NCBI RefSeq assembly: GCF_026309355.1
Contig: NZ_JAPJZK010000001.1
Coordinates: 930,001 to 994,000, forward strand
Source of the DNA: Spartinivicinus marinus
GTDB taxonomy: Bacteria > Pseudomonadota > Gammaproteobacteria > Pseudomonadales > Zooshikellaceae
Length of the DNA stretch: 64,000 nucleotides
Direction of reading: 5' to 3'
Within the stretch, counting starts at the first letter, position 1; each line of letters begins with the position of its first letter. Under the pieces are notes generated by a model. The model did no database searches. It saw nothing but the letters and a program-made list of their open reading frames with translations, and had not been told where the DNA came from. This document shows positions 56,901-64,000 of the stretch, one piece after another. Made by a program: the position numbers and the translations under genes.

Positions 56901-59773
56901 TCCTCACTGATACGTAATGCATCTTCAGCATCTTTACGAGCCCGCCCAATGGCAATTAATTCTCCAGCACGCCATAACAGGGCAACTTCTTCACTGGTCC
57001 AGGTTTTATCTTGATCGACTGTAACCTGAGCAATGGAGCCAACGACCCGCCCTGACAGTAACATTGGTACATGAATAACTGAGCGTATATTGAGTGATTC
57101 TAAATAATGGCGCACAGAAGATGGTTCATGCACACCAAAGCTACCCAGCGACCACTGGCACACTTCCCCTTTTAGCGGCCGACTATCCAAAGCCCGAAAA
57201 TGCTCGGTTAACATTTGCTGCTGTTGCTCGGTATAATCTGGCATTGATTTAATATGCCAGTTATGGGTGATGCCAGCACTTTTATAGTCAGACTCATAAT
57301 TCAGCACATAACTGCGATCAGCTCCCATGAATTCGCCAATCACCCTGATGGTGTACTGAATTGCTTCATCAAGCTCTCGATCCATAAACTGCCGGGTAAT
57401 ATTACTGATCATCCGGTCCATTTGTGCTCGCATGCGTAAGGCTTTTTCTGCCTTATGACGCTCATCAATTTCTCTGGATAGACGCCAGTTCCAGTAAATG
57501 ATCAATAAGATAATGGCCAGGGTAATAACCACCCCGATAATAAATTCTTTCGTCGGCTTCCATACCCGGGGCTGGATAGAGATCCACTTTCCTTCGATTT
57601 CATTTTTTTCTTTGGTTGGAATACTACTCAATACTTTATTTAAGATCGTACTAAACACTTCCCAGTGTCTGTGGGTAGCCATTCGGTATCGATAATTAAA
57701 ACCCACTTCAGCCACATTACGTAAATTAGTAATCTTGGTTCGATCAATTGAGTAGGAAAGGGTTGCCCGATTCACTATCATGGCATCTAACTGCCCTAAC
57801 GACACCTGTTTAATACCCCTAGCAAAATCAGGAACATTAATAAATTCGATATCTGGGTATTGAGATTTAATAAACTCAGTAGCTTCAAAGTCAGGCAAGG
57901 TGGCCACTTTTTTACCTGATAAGTCTTTTATTTTCTTTATACTGTCGTCTGTGCTACGAGCAATAATATCAGTGGGTATTTCAAGGTAAGGCTGGGTAAA
58001 AGCATAGCGTTTAGCATGATCTTCATCCCAGGCAATCACACTCAGCATATCCACTTCGCGACGACGTAATTTATCTCTAGCGGCCTCCCAGTTAGCGGAC
58101 GGGATATATTTCATGGTAATTCCCAAGCGCTTTTCAATTATCGCTACATAGTCTGCCGCTATCCCTTGGTACTTCCCATCTTCATCCAAAAACTCGATAG
58201 GGGGATATTTGGGGTCACCAGTAAAAGTTATTACTGGGTGATCTGCCAGCCACTGTTTCTCTTCTTCTGTTAATTTAAGGGGAACCGCCTGATCACTGAA
58301 ATAACGAGTTTTGGGGTCAGCTAACCAACGAGCTTCCATTTCTCGAAACTCTTCATGAGTGATCAGGCTTAGTCCCTTATTAATGTCATTTAATAAGTCT
58401 CGACGGCCTTTTAGCACCCCCGCATGAAATTTTTCTCGGAAAGAAAACTGGGTAGATGCTTTTATTTCACCCACTAGCCCCAGCCGATTCAACAAAATAT
58501 TAATCGACACTCGTTCAGCAATAAACGCATCGATTTGTTTCACCTGTAACGCACGAATCAGGCTTTCATTGTTTTCAAAGGTTATCACTCGTGCATCAGA
58601 CCAATGTTTATCTATATGCACCTGATGGGATGTTCCTCTTACTACCCCTAGCCGTTTACCGGCTAGTTGCTCTTTATTACGAACAGGCTCACTCGACGCG
58701 TCATAAAACAACACCGAGCTCATTTCATAAAAAGGTTGCGAAAATTCCAGCCATTCTTTACGAGCAGTAGTCTCCGAAAGCCCGGAGTGAATATCAACTT
58801 CCCCATCCTGTACTGATTCCAATGTTTCCTGCCACTCGGTTGCCTTAAAGCGCACTTGTTTGCCATTTTTTTTAGCCCACAACCGCCATAAATCGACAAA
58901 GAGCCCAGCAGGACGACCTTTGGAGTTTAAAAATGATAAAGGAGGGAAGTCAGTATCAATAGCAATAATTAAAGCTCCACTGGTGTAGCTTTGGGTTTGT
59001 TCCAACCATTTGTTTTCTATTGCTTTACGATCAGCTGCCGAAATTTCTTGCATGCCTTCTCGAATTAAAGCGTCTATTGATTCATTTTCAGGGTTTACAG
59101 CAGCATAAAGGGTTCGCTGATACAGAGGCTGTTCTGCTTGATAATTATATTCCCGAGAGATCCCCTGCTTGGCCATTAAAAACCGCAAAGTAGGTCCACT
59201 GCCTACAAAGACTCGAATTTCTCCAGCCTGGGCAGCTTTCAACATTGCCATATTGTTTTGATACTTAACTAATGAGGCATCTTTTAATCGACTTGTTATT
59301 TCCTCTTCAGTGTCGGAGCCACTAACTATGCCTATTTTAAAGCCTGCCAAGTCTTGCAAGCTTTTAACACCCAAAACATTCCGATGATAAAAAAAGTAAA
59401 TACTACTTTTTCCTACTGGCGTAACACCTTTTAGGTTAATTGCCTTTAGATCTTTGGTAAGTAAACCAGCATGAATATCTGCATGTCCTCTTGCCACCAT
59501 TTCCGCAGCCACTATCGCTGGCGCACCCAAAAAACGCACCTGCACATTGGCTTGACCAGCCCAGCGCCGCCACAAATCAATCACAAAACCATCAGCCTGA
59601 CCTTGCTCATTTGTGAACTGATAAGGTTCTTGGCCTAGTGAGTAGGCTACCGTTATCGTCTCTTGAGGCTGGTTATTACCAGCCTGCTCTCCCTGTTCGG
59701 CTTGGAGAATACTGCAAAAAGTGGTGATAACGAACCATAACGGGAACAACAGAAAAAAAGTAAATTGCTTCAT
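53927..59773 (-). CDS. giant BvgS-like hybrid histidine kinase with three solute-binding sensor domains
   Basis: 1948 residues from ATG 59773. Order: signal peptide (about 1-26); three family 3 solute-binding domains in tandem (about 40-265, 272-495 and 515-735); membrane helix (about 744-763); GAF-like (about 790-950); PAS with PAC (about 955-1085); second PAS (about 1088-1210); HisKA with His1225 in MSHEIRTPMNA; HATPase with GDPLRLGQ and GGTGLGLAI; receiver with Asp1516 (MDWRMPDTDG); receiver with Asp1658 (MDIQMPEMDG); HPt with His1801. BvgS/EvgS have two such sensor domains, so three is unusual. No response-regulator gene is adjacent, so output is unknown. Confidence 0.9.
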   Translation of the reverse strand: MKQFTFFLLFPLWFVITTFCSILQAEQGEQAGNNQPQETITVAYSLGQEPYQFTNEQGQADGFVIDLWRRWAGQANVQVRFLGAPAIVAAEMVARGHADIHAGLLTKDLKAINLKGVTPVGKSSIYFFYHRNVLGVKSLQDLAGFKIGIVSGSDTEEEITSRLKDASLVKYQNNMAMLKAAQAGEIRVFVGSGPTLRFLMAKQGISREYNYQAEQPLYQRTLYAAVNPENESIDALIREGMQEISAADRKAIENKWLEQTQSYTSGALIIAIDTDFPPLSFLNSKGRPAGLFVDLWRLWAKKNGKQVRFKATEWQETLESVQDGEVDIHSGLSETTARKEWLEFSQPFYEMSSVLFYDASSEPVRNKEQLAGKRLGVVRGTSHQVHIDKHWSDARVITFENNESLIRALQVKQIDAFIAERVSINILLNRLGLVGEIKASTQFSFREKFHAGVLKGRRDLLNDINKGLSLITHEEFREMEARWLADPKTRYFSDQAVPLKLTEEEKQWLADHPVITFTGDPKYPPIEFLDEDGKYQGIAADYVAIIEKRLGITMKYIPSANWEAARDKLRRREVDMLSVIAWDEDHAKRYAFTQPYLEIPTDIIARSTDDSIKKIKDLSGKKVATLPDFEATEFIKSQYPDIEFINVPDFARGIKQVSLGQLDAMIVNRATLSYSIDRTKITNLRNVAEVGFNYRYRMATHRHWEVFSTILNKVLSSIPTKEKNEIEGKWISIQPRVWKPTKEFIIGVVITLAIILLIIYWNWRLSREIDERHKAEKALRMRAQMDRMISNITRQFMDRELDEAIQYTIRVIGEFMGADRSYVLNYESDYKSAGITHNWHIKSMPDYTEQQQQMLTEHFRALDSRPLKGEVCQWSLGSFGVHEPSSVRHYLESLNIRSVIHVPMLLSGRVVGSIAQVTVDQDKTWTSEEVALLWRAGELIAIGRARKDAEDALRISEERYQLAMDAATDGLWDWNIPAGKIYFSPRFAIMLGYQPDTIKGTKEAWEDLIHPDDKAQTTAFLDHMFATQNDSFECTYRVRRQEGSYSTVQTRGKVVKRNHKNEPLRAVGTHVDITEELTRRQELSLARFSLDNSADDVLWVRQDGSHRYVNMALCRSLGYEHDELLNKKVTDIDPELNQRAWESLWNVLTRGKPRTFETLRRRKDNSVYPVEVTANFMEYDGEGYVFMSSRDITDRKHAEEALRQAKETADQANLAKSEFLANMSHEIRTPMNAIIGMSHLALQTELSKKQYDYISKIKSSSHALLGIINDILDFSKIEAGKMDMESINFDIEEVFDNLSSMMGVKAEEKNLKVVYQIEPDVPRQLIGDPLRLGQVLINLTHNAIKFTRKGQVTVSAKVRSKGDEEVELVFTVKDTGIGISEDHLTRLFDSFSQVDGSTTRKFGGTGLGLAICKKLVAMMGGDIKVVSEVGHGSEFVFTAKLGIHRSEDQLKRLSEELQGVRVLIVDDNETSQTVLTDMLETFSLRPEAVSSATEAYELIKQANHTPGDCFELVLMDWRMPDTDGIDASIHIKQMEGLFKIPAIVMVTAYGREEIMQQAQGAVDGFLIKPVSPSVLLETVLRTCDRWYRARVLKGSQQLTQIAPQLAGAKVLLAEDNEINQQVAQELLLALGLDVVIVNNGREAVERIQQDNFQLVFMDIQMPEMDGFQATEKIRSMPQFDKLPIVAMTAHAMRRDREKCLAAGMNDHIAKPLNPDELSVMIARWLKAKPIISNKRVNQPQLEWPEQLASIDLTAGLSRVMQNQVLYCKLLRDFINQQPANLQSLEQSLTSQDWEQALYQAHTMKGVAGNIGANELQDSCLALEKLLKAEQFEQAEQALNQLEACSQMLSEELSQLPGVIIDDTTTDTQTTVEAEVAGEHDSNNAPSTDELGQLKNMLASGDTEVMAVWQKLMPQLTNALDPKLLGQIGEKIDNFDFDEALHLVEENIP

Positions 59774-59958
59774 CAATAGACCATGGCAATGCTGACTGAG
59801 ATAAACCCATTTTTATTATTAGGGCACTCTTAGAACCCTATGTAATGAATTATAACCATGGCAGGGTAATGAAAGAAACGGGGAAATAAATCCGATGCTA
59901 TTGATCTATAATTTAAACATATCCTTGTTTTCAGGCTTCTGAAATAACGGAGGCTGCT

Positions 59959-60477
59959 ATGGCCATTCCCCAACTAACCGAATACTTACAGGATAAAAAC
60001 GTTCCTTACAGTATTCATGAGCATTCTGTAGGCTTTACAGCACAAGAAGTAGCACAATCGGCACATGTTAGTGGCAAAGACTTTGCCAAAACAGTCATGG
60101 TGAAAGTAGATGATGTCATGTCAATGTTAGTGATGCCATCCAATTATGCTATCGACTTAAATACTATTGGCAAATACTTAGGTGCAGTTGATATTGAATT
60201 AGCCCATGAAAGTGAATTCAGCGACTTATTTCCTCACTGCAAAACTGGCGCTATGCCCCCCTTTGGTAATTTATTTAATATCCCTGTTTATGTAGCAGAA
60301 GCATTGGTTGACGACCATAAGATTGCATTCAATGCAGGCAATCATAATGAAATAATCCGCATGGATTATCGAGACTTTGAGCGACTGGTAAAACCTAAAA
60401 TCGTGCGAGGAGGCTTTTATACCCAAAGCAGTCATTACGAACATGACCGTCCACGGATGGGTACAGTGAAACATTAA
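59959..60477 (+). CDS. YbaK/ProX-type aminoacyl-tRNA deacylase
   Basis: 172 residues of the YbaK/EbsC editing fold: TEYLQDKNVPYSIHEH, the catalytic-type lysine Lys44 in DFAKTVMVK, LAHESEFSDLFPHCKTGAMPPFGNLFN and KIAFNAGNHNEIIRM. Such proteins free mischarged tRNAs (for example Cys- or Ala-tRNAPro). The C-terminus of about 20 residues (QSSHYEHDRPRMG) is an extra tail. Strong ribosome-binding site (GGAGG). Alone, with a terminator. Which tRNA it edits cannot be told. Confidence 0.85.
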   Translation: MAIPQLTEYLQDKNVPYSIHEHSVGFTAQEVAQSAHVSGKDFAKTVMVKVDDVMSMLVMPSNYAIDLNTIGKYLGAVDIELAHESEFSDLFPHCKTGAMPPFGNLFNIPVYVAEALVDDHKIAFNAGNHNEIIRMDYRDFERLVKPKIVRGGFYTQSSHYEHDRPRMGTVKH

Positions 60478-60489
60478 ACTCCAAAAACC

Positions 60490-60513
60490 AAATGGCTCAT
60501 ATAAGAGCCGTTT
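60490..60513 (+). terminator. Rho-independent terminator of the YbaK-type gene
   Basis: AAATGGCTC, a 6-base loop and GAGCCGTTT pair over 9 bp with one U-G; TTTGTTTGG overlaps the 3' arm. It starts 13 bases past the stop. Confidence 0.75.
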
Positions 60514-60550
60514 GTTTGGCTAAATTTAAGGACTGCTAGAAGACTGAGTC

Positions 60551-61435
60551 TTATTTTGGCTTATAAAACTGTTGAATACTTGAAAAGTCTAACTTCTCAC
60601 TTCCTTGAGCTGCATGAAGATTAAATAGATTACGAGCAAGTGCTCCTAATGGTGTACTAGAACAACTTAACAATGCAGCTTGTTGAGACAGGCCTAAATC
60701 CTTCACCATTAAATTGACTTTAAAACCACCTTGGTACGCTTTTGATGCAGGAACAGCTTCCATTACACCTGGATAGGGGTTATACAGCTCAAGTGACCAG
60801 TTTCTACCCGAGCTTTGCACCATAATATCCGACAATACTTTTGGATCTAAACCATTATTAACCCCTAACTGAATCGCTTCTGCTGTACCTGCCATATGAA
60901 TGGCTAGCAACATGTTATTGCATATTTTTGCCATCTGCCCGGCCCCATGATCACCGGCATGCAAAATATTTTTTCCCATTGCTGACAATACCGGTTGAGC
61001 TGCTTCAAAACCGGCTGCAGAACCACCGACAATAAATGTTAGCGTGCCATCTTTAGCACCTTTAGTGCCTCCAGAAACAGGGGCATCCAGCATAGTAATG
61101 CCTTGCTTAGCTGCCGCACCTGCTACGATTTTCGTAACATCAGGCGCTATAGTGCTACAGTCTATCACTAGTGTTTTTGGATCAATATGCTCCAGCAGCG
61201 CCTCTTCGTCTAAATACAAGCTCAACACATGCTCGCTGGCTGGTAGCATAGTAATCAAACAGTCAACACCTTCTATTGCTAAGCGCGCATTATCAACAGC
61301 TATTGCCCCGTCTTGAATTAATGGCTTTAACAGTGCAGGTACCAAGTCAAATACTTTCAGCTCATAACCGGCTTTTAACAAATTATGAGCCATAGGTCCG
61401 CCCATTAGCCCTACGCCAATAAATCCGATTTTCAT
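60551..61435 (-). CDS. mmsB: 3-hydroxyisobutyrate dehydrogenase
   Basis: NAD-dependent oxidation of 3-hydroxyisobutyrate to methylmalonate semialdehyde in valine breakdown. 294 residues: Rossmann motif FIGVGLMGGPMA (5-16), substrate loop DAPVSGGTKGAKDGTL (118-132), catalytic Lys170 in AGQMAKICNN. The C-terminal helix KDLGLSQQAA fits. Last gene of the cluster shown; 13 bases after the preceding gene. mmsA (the semialdehyde dehydrogenase) is not in the window. Confidence 0.94.
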   Translation of the reverse strand: MKIGFIGVGLMGGPMAHNLLKAGYELKVFDLVPALLKPLIQDGAIAVDNARLAIEGVDCLITMLPASEHVLSLYLDEEALLEHIDPKTLVIDCSTIAPDVTKIVAGAAAKQGITMLDAPVSGGTKGAKDGTLTFIVGGSAAGFEAAQPVLSAMGKNILHAGDHGAGQMAKICNNMLLAIHMAGTAEAIQLGVNNGLDPKVLSDIMVQSSGRNWSLELYNPYPGVMEAVPASKAYQGGFKVNLMVKDLGLSQQAALLSCSSTPLGALARNLFNLHAAQGSEKLDFSSIQQFYKPK

Positions 61436-61448
61436 AAATCCCTCTTGC

Positions 61449-62582
61449 TTATTTCAATAAACTTTTTAGTGGATTAATTTTATCAATCCATGGAGCTTGA
61501 AAATGAGCTTCTACCCATTCTGTAGGTACTTCAGCTACTGATTTAAATTTCCAATCCGGTTGATTATCTCGATCAATCAACCTGGCTCTTACGCCTTCCG
61601 CCAGGTCAGGATGTAGACAGCATTGCACTGATAAAATTAGTTCTAATTGAAAAGCTTCAGCCAACGCTAAATGACGACCACGCTGCATCTGCTCCCATAC
61701 AATCCAAGCCGTTGTTGGACAGCCATTAATATAGCTTTGTAATGTACCCGTTAACCAATCATCTCCTGTTTTTGCCGCATGGTATTTCACAGCCACATCG
61801 ATTTCTTGCAACGAAGGCAAACCAAACAGATGACGTATATCTTGCCAATGTTCAACAATTTTAGATACTGGAAGATGGCACCAGGCCTGACTTTCCAATG
61901 GCTTTAAGAGCTGCCCCACTAATATTTTATTCGCTGCATCCGTTTGCTCCCAATCGACCTGAATTAAGCTATCTAACAACTCAGCCTTTAATTCAGCAGC
62001 AATAAAGTAATCTGCAAGACCTAACCGAATACTATCAGTTGCATTTAATACAGCACCTGTTAGTCCAACAAAACAGCCCAAATCGGTAGGCAAACGGGAC
62101 AAAAACCAGGTACCAGATACATCCGGATATAGTCCAATATTAATTTCTGGCATAGCAACTTGACTGGTTTCGGTAACCACTCGGTGGCTTGCTCCCACCA
62201 TTAAACCAAGCCCCCCTCCCATCACAATGCCAGCCCCCCAACAAATAATGGGCTTTGGGTAGGTATGAATTAAATAGTCTAATTGATATTCATGCTGGAA
62301 AAATACGGTTGCATGCTCTAATCGATGGTCTGATTGCTCTATCAGCATTTGGTATAATTTACGAATATCACCACCGGCACAAAAGGCCCGATCACCCTCG
62401 CCCTCCAGCCAAACAGCTACCACATCCGGCTGACTACGCCATTGTTGTAGCTGCTGAAAAATGGCCATGATCATTTCTAAATCGATCGCATTCAGTGCTT
62501 TGGCACGATTTAAAGTTATTTTAGCCAGCCGCTTTCCTTTACTGACAGGTAATTCTTCAAATAACACTGCAGACTGTGACAT
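61449..62582 (-). CDS. 3-hydroxyisobutyryl-CoA hydrolase (crotonase fold)
   Basis: 377 residues, longer than enoyl-CoA hydratases and typical of the HIBYL-CoA hydrolase (ECH_2) type. It has FCAGGDIRKLYQM, GIVMGGGLGLMV and the PEINIGLYPDVSGTWFLSR segment with Glu146 and Asp154, residues diagnostic of this hydrolase. Valine degradation: cleaves 3-hydroxyisobutyryl-CoA to the free acid used by MmsB. The C-terminal NPLKSLL is typical. Confidence 0.88.
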   Translation of the reverse strand: MSQSAVLFEELPVSKGKRLAKITLNRAKALNAIDLEMIMAIFQQLQQWRSQPDVVAVWLEGEGDRAFCAGGDIRKLYQMLIEQSDHRLEHATVFFQHEYQLDYLIHTYPKPIICWGAGIVMGGGLGLMVGASHRVVTETSQVAMPEINIGLYPDVSGTWFLSRLPTDLGCFVGLTGAVLNATDSIRLGLADYFIAAELKAELLDSLIQVDWEQTDAANKILVGQLLKPLESQAWCHLPVSKIVEHWQDIRHLFGLPSLQEIDVAVKYHAAKTGDDWLTGTLQSYINGCPTTAWIVWEQMQRGRHLALAEAFQLELILSVQCCLHPDLAEGVRARLIDRDNQPDWKFKSVAEVPTEWVEAHFQAPWIDKINPLKSLLK

Positions 62583-62630
62583 TTATAATCTCCTAGCCAC
62601 TTTTTCTTTTTTATGTTTTTGCATAACTTG

Positions 62631-63452
62631 CTAACGGTTTTTCCAAACGGGAGGCCTTTTTTCTAAAAAAGCCCCAACCCCTTCCTGTTGGTCTTCTGTA
62701 TCAAATAAATCAATAAACAATTCTCGTTCAACTGGCAATGCCTGCCACATGGGATGAAAGCGAGCTTTTTGAATTAATCTTTTACAAGCGCGCACACTTG
62801 AAGGGCTTTGTTTAGCGACATTTTCGGCCAACAACAGCGCTGTTGCTCTGGCTTTGCCAGACTCTACCTGCTGCTCAGCCAAACCAATTTCAACCGCTTT
62901 TGCTGCAGTGACTCGTTCACCACAAAGAATCATTCGTTTTGCCCAACCCTCACCGACTAACCACGGCAACTGTTGAGTACCACCGGCACAAGGCAATAAC
63001 CCCACCGACGCTTCAGGTAGGGCTAATACCGCATGAGACTCTACAATCCGCAAATCACAAGCCAAGGCACACTCCAACCCTCCTCCCATTGCATAACCAT
63101 TAATGGCCGCAATAGACACTCCTTGGTATTGGCTAAGCGTTTCAAATGCATCTGCAAAATGTTTAGCAATATCACGTGCTTTAGCTTTATCCCTTTCCGC
63201 AAACAGTTTTAAATCTGCTCCTGCGGAAAAAAACTTTTCTCCCTGGCCAGTAATCACCAAACTATAAATAGAGCGTTCTTGATTTAATAACTCAACAATC
63301 GTTTTTAACCCCAATAAACTTTCACTATCCCAGGTATTGGCTGATGGGTTATTAATCGTAATTAATGCAGTATGACCAATTTTTTCAACTAATAATTTAT
63401 TGGTAATAGCGGTTAGTTGTCCTGCTGTGATAGGCTCTAATTGTTTTGTCAT
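62631..63452 (-). CDS. enoyl-CoA hydratase
   Basis: 273-residue crotonase. Both catalytic glutamates are at expected places: Glu127 in GGGLECALACDLRI and Glu147 in LPEASVGLLPCAGGTQQL. The oxyanion glycines (FFSAGADLK and AMGGG) are intact. In this cluster it probably hydrates methacrylyl-CoA in the valine pathway. It follows the acyl-CoA dehydrogenase by 9 bases. Confidence 0.9.
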   Translation of the reverse strand: MTKQLEPITAGQLTAITNKLLVEKIGHTALITINNPSANTWDSESLLGLKTIVELLNQERSIYSLVITGQGEKFFSAGADLKLFAERDKAKARDIAKHFADAFETLSQYQGVSIAAINGYAMGGGLECALACDLRIVESHAVLALPEASVGLLPCAGGTQQLPWLVGEGWAKRMILCGERVTAAKAVEIGLAEQQVESGKARATALLLAENVAKQSPSSVRACKRLIQKARFHPMWQALPVERELFIDLFDTEDQQEGVGAFLEKRPPVWKNR

Positions 63453-63461
63453 GGAATTTCC

Positions 63462-64000
63462 TTAAAAAATCATCTCCAAGCCATTTTCTATTAATAGGCG
63501 TCTAGCAATAATCACCCGCATAATTTCATTGGTGCCTTCCAGTATTTGATGGACCCGCGCATCTCTTACATAGCGTTCTAAAGGGTATTCTTTGATATAG
63601 CCATATCCGCCATGTAATTGCAGGGCTTGGTTACAAATATCAAAACATAAGTCAGTTGCTAGCCTTTTTGCCATCGCACAATAAGTGGTAGCTTGACTAG
63701 ACTGTTGATCTAAATGAAAAGCAGCCAGGCGCACCATTTGTTGAGCAGCCACTAAATGCGTTGCCATATCGGAAAATTTAAATTGCAGCGCCTGAAAATC
63801 AGCTAAGGGTTTACCAAATTGCTGGCGTTGATGCAGATAATCATGAGACTGCTTTAATGCGGCTTGTGCAGTACCTAATGAGCAAGACGCAATATTAATT
63901 CGGCCACCATCCAGTCCCTGCATAGCTATTTTAAAGCCTTGCCCTTCATCGCCCAAACGCAAGTTGGCGGGTACCTTTACCTGATCAAAACTAATAGTGC
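63462..64000 (-). CDS. acyl-CoA dehydrogenase, C-terminal part, cut by window edge
   Basis: The frame is open to the right edge of the window, beginning TISFDQVKVPANLRLGDEGQGF. It holds GRINIASCSLGTAQAAL, QQFGKPLADFQALQF, YGYIKEYPLERYVRDARVHQILEGTNEI and RRLLIENGLEMIF, the C-terminal half of an FAD acyl-CoA dehydrogenase. The Asp/Glu-rich REGTNEI-type loop carries the glutamate base in this subfamily. With its neighbours it is likely isobutyryl- or short-branched-chain-specific (inference). The 5' half lies outside. Confidence 0.9.
   Translation of the reverse strand, partial: TISFDQVKVPANLRLGDEGQGFKIAMQGLDGGRINIASCSLGTAQAALKQSHDYLHQRQQFGKPLADFQALQFKFSDMATHLVAAQQMVRLAAFHLDQQSSQATTYCAMAKRLATDLCFDICNQALQLHGGYGYIKEYPLERYVRDARVHQILEGTNEIMRVIIARRLLIENGLEMIF

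Overview
The window is chromosomal DNA of an A+T-rich gammaproteobacterium (G+C about 40 % by eye). Gene content and order (rpoE/algU-rseA-rseB-rseC-mucD-lepA-lepB-rnc-era-recO, gacS/barA-cysM-relA-mazG, the Rnf/Rsx operon, plsB, metG with a mrp neighbour) are those of Pseudomonas and marine Oceanospirillales-like relatives; a Hahella/Zooshikella-type marine bacterium is my inference, not shown by a marker gene. There is no rRNA, tRNA, prophage, complete insertion sequence or CRISPR array that I can recognise.

Layout. 1-5 kb (minus strand): the start of an exported protein interrupted by a stop, a DnaJ-related protein, an orphan solute-binding protein, dcd, mrp, and a chromosomal lambda P-like/DnaT-like gene pair that looks like a domesticated replicative-helicase loading module. 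5.4-7.5 kb: metG. 7.8-14.8 kb (plus): rsxABCDG-E, with a long repetitive C-terminal tail on RsxC, then nth. 14.9-19.5 kb (plus): dapE, two small unknown genes and plsB. 19.6-23.3 kb (minus): rsmJ, uppP, tsaB, and a lysine/alanine-rich AT-hook protein of the AlgP type. 23.3-25.7 kb: a gene desert with short tandem repeats and an eroded dispersed repeat. 25.8-34.3 kb (minus): adk, a YbaK-like/HDOD fusion, ppc, mazG, relA; then cysM (minus) and the hybrid kinase gacS/barA (plus).

38.7-48.7 kb (minus): recO, era, rnc, a DUF4845 protein, lepB, lepA, mucD, rseC, rseB, rseA, rpoE. These form the envelope-stress sigma factor module with its anti-sigma factors and protease, followed by protein export, translation and RNA-processing genes. 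49.3-53.8 kb: nadB (plus), the sdhE-ygfX pair (minus), ygfZ and a small HDOD protein (plus). 53.9-59.8 kb (minus): a giant BvgS-like hybrid kinase with three tandem periplasmic solute-binding domains. 60-64 kb: a YbaK-type tRNA deacylase (plus) and a valine/branched-chain acyl-CoA degradation cluster (minus: acyl-CoA dehydrogenase cut by the window edge, enoyl-CoA hydratase, 3-hydroxyisobutyryl-CoA hydrolase, mmsB).

Most of the window is conserved housekeeping. The parts that deserve attention are the phage-like replication pair, the YbaK-like/HDOD fusion whose editing lysine is replaced, the triple-sensor kinase, the repeat-rich AT-hook gene beside a 2.4-kb desert, and a dispersed repeat with inverted ends. 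Start codons were chosen from ribosome-binding sites, overlaps and family N-termini; where the longest open frame begins upstream, this is stated.
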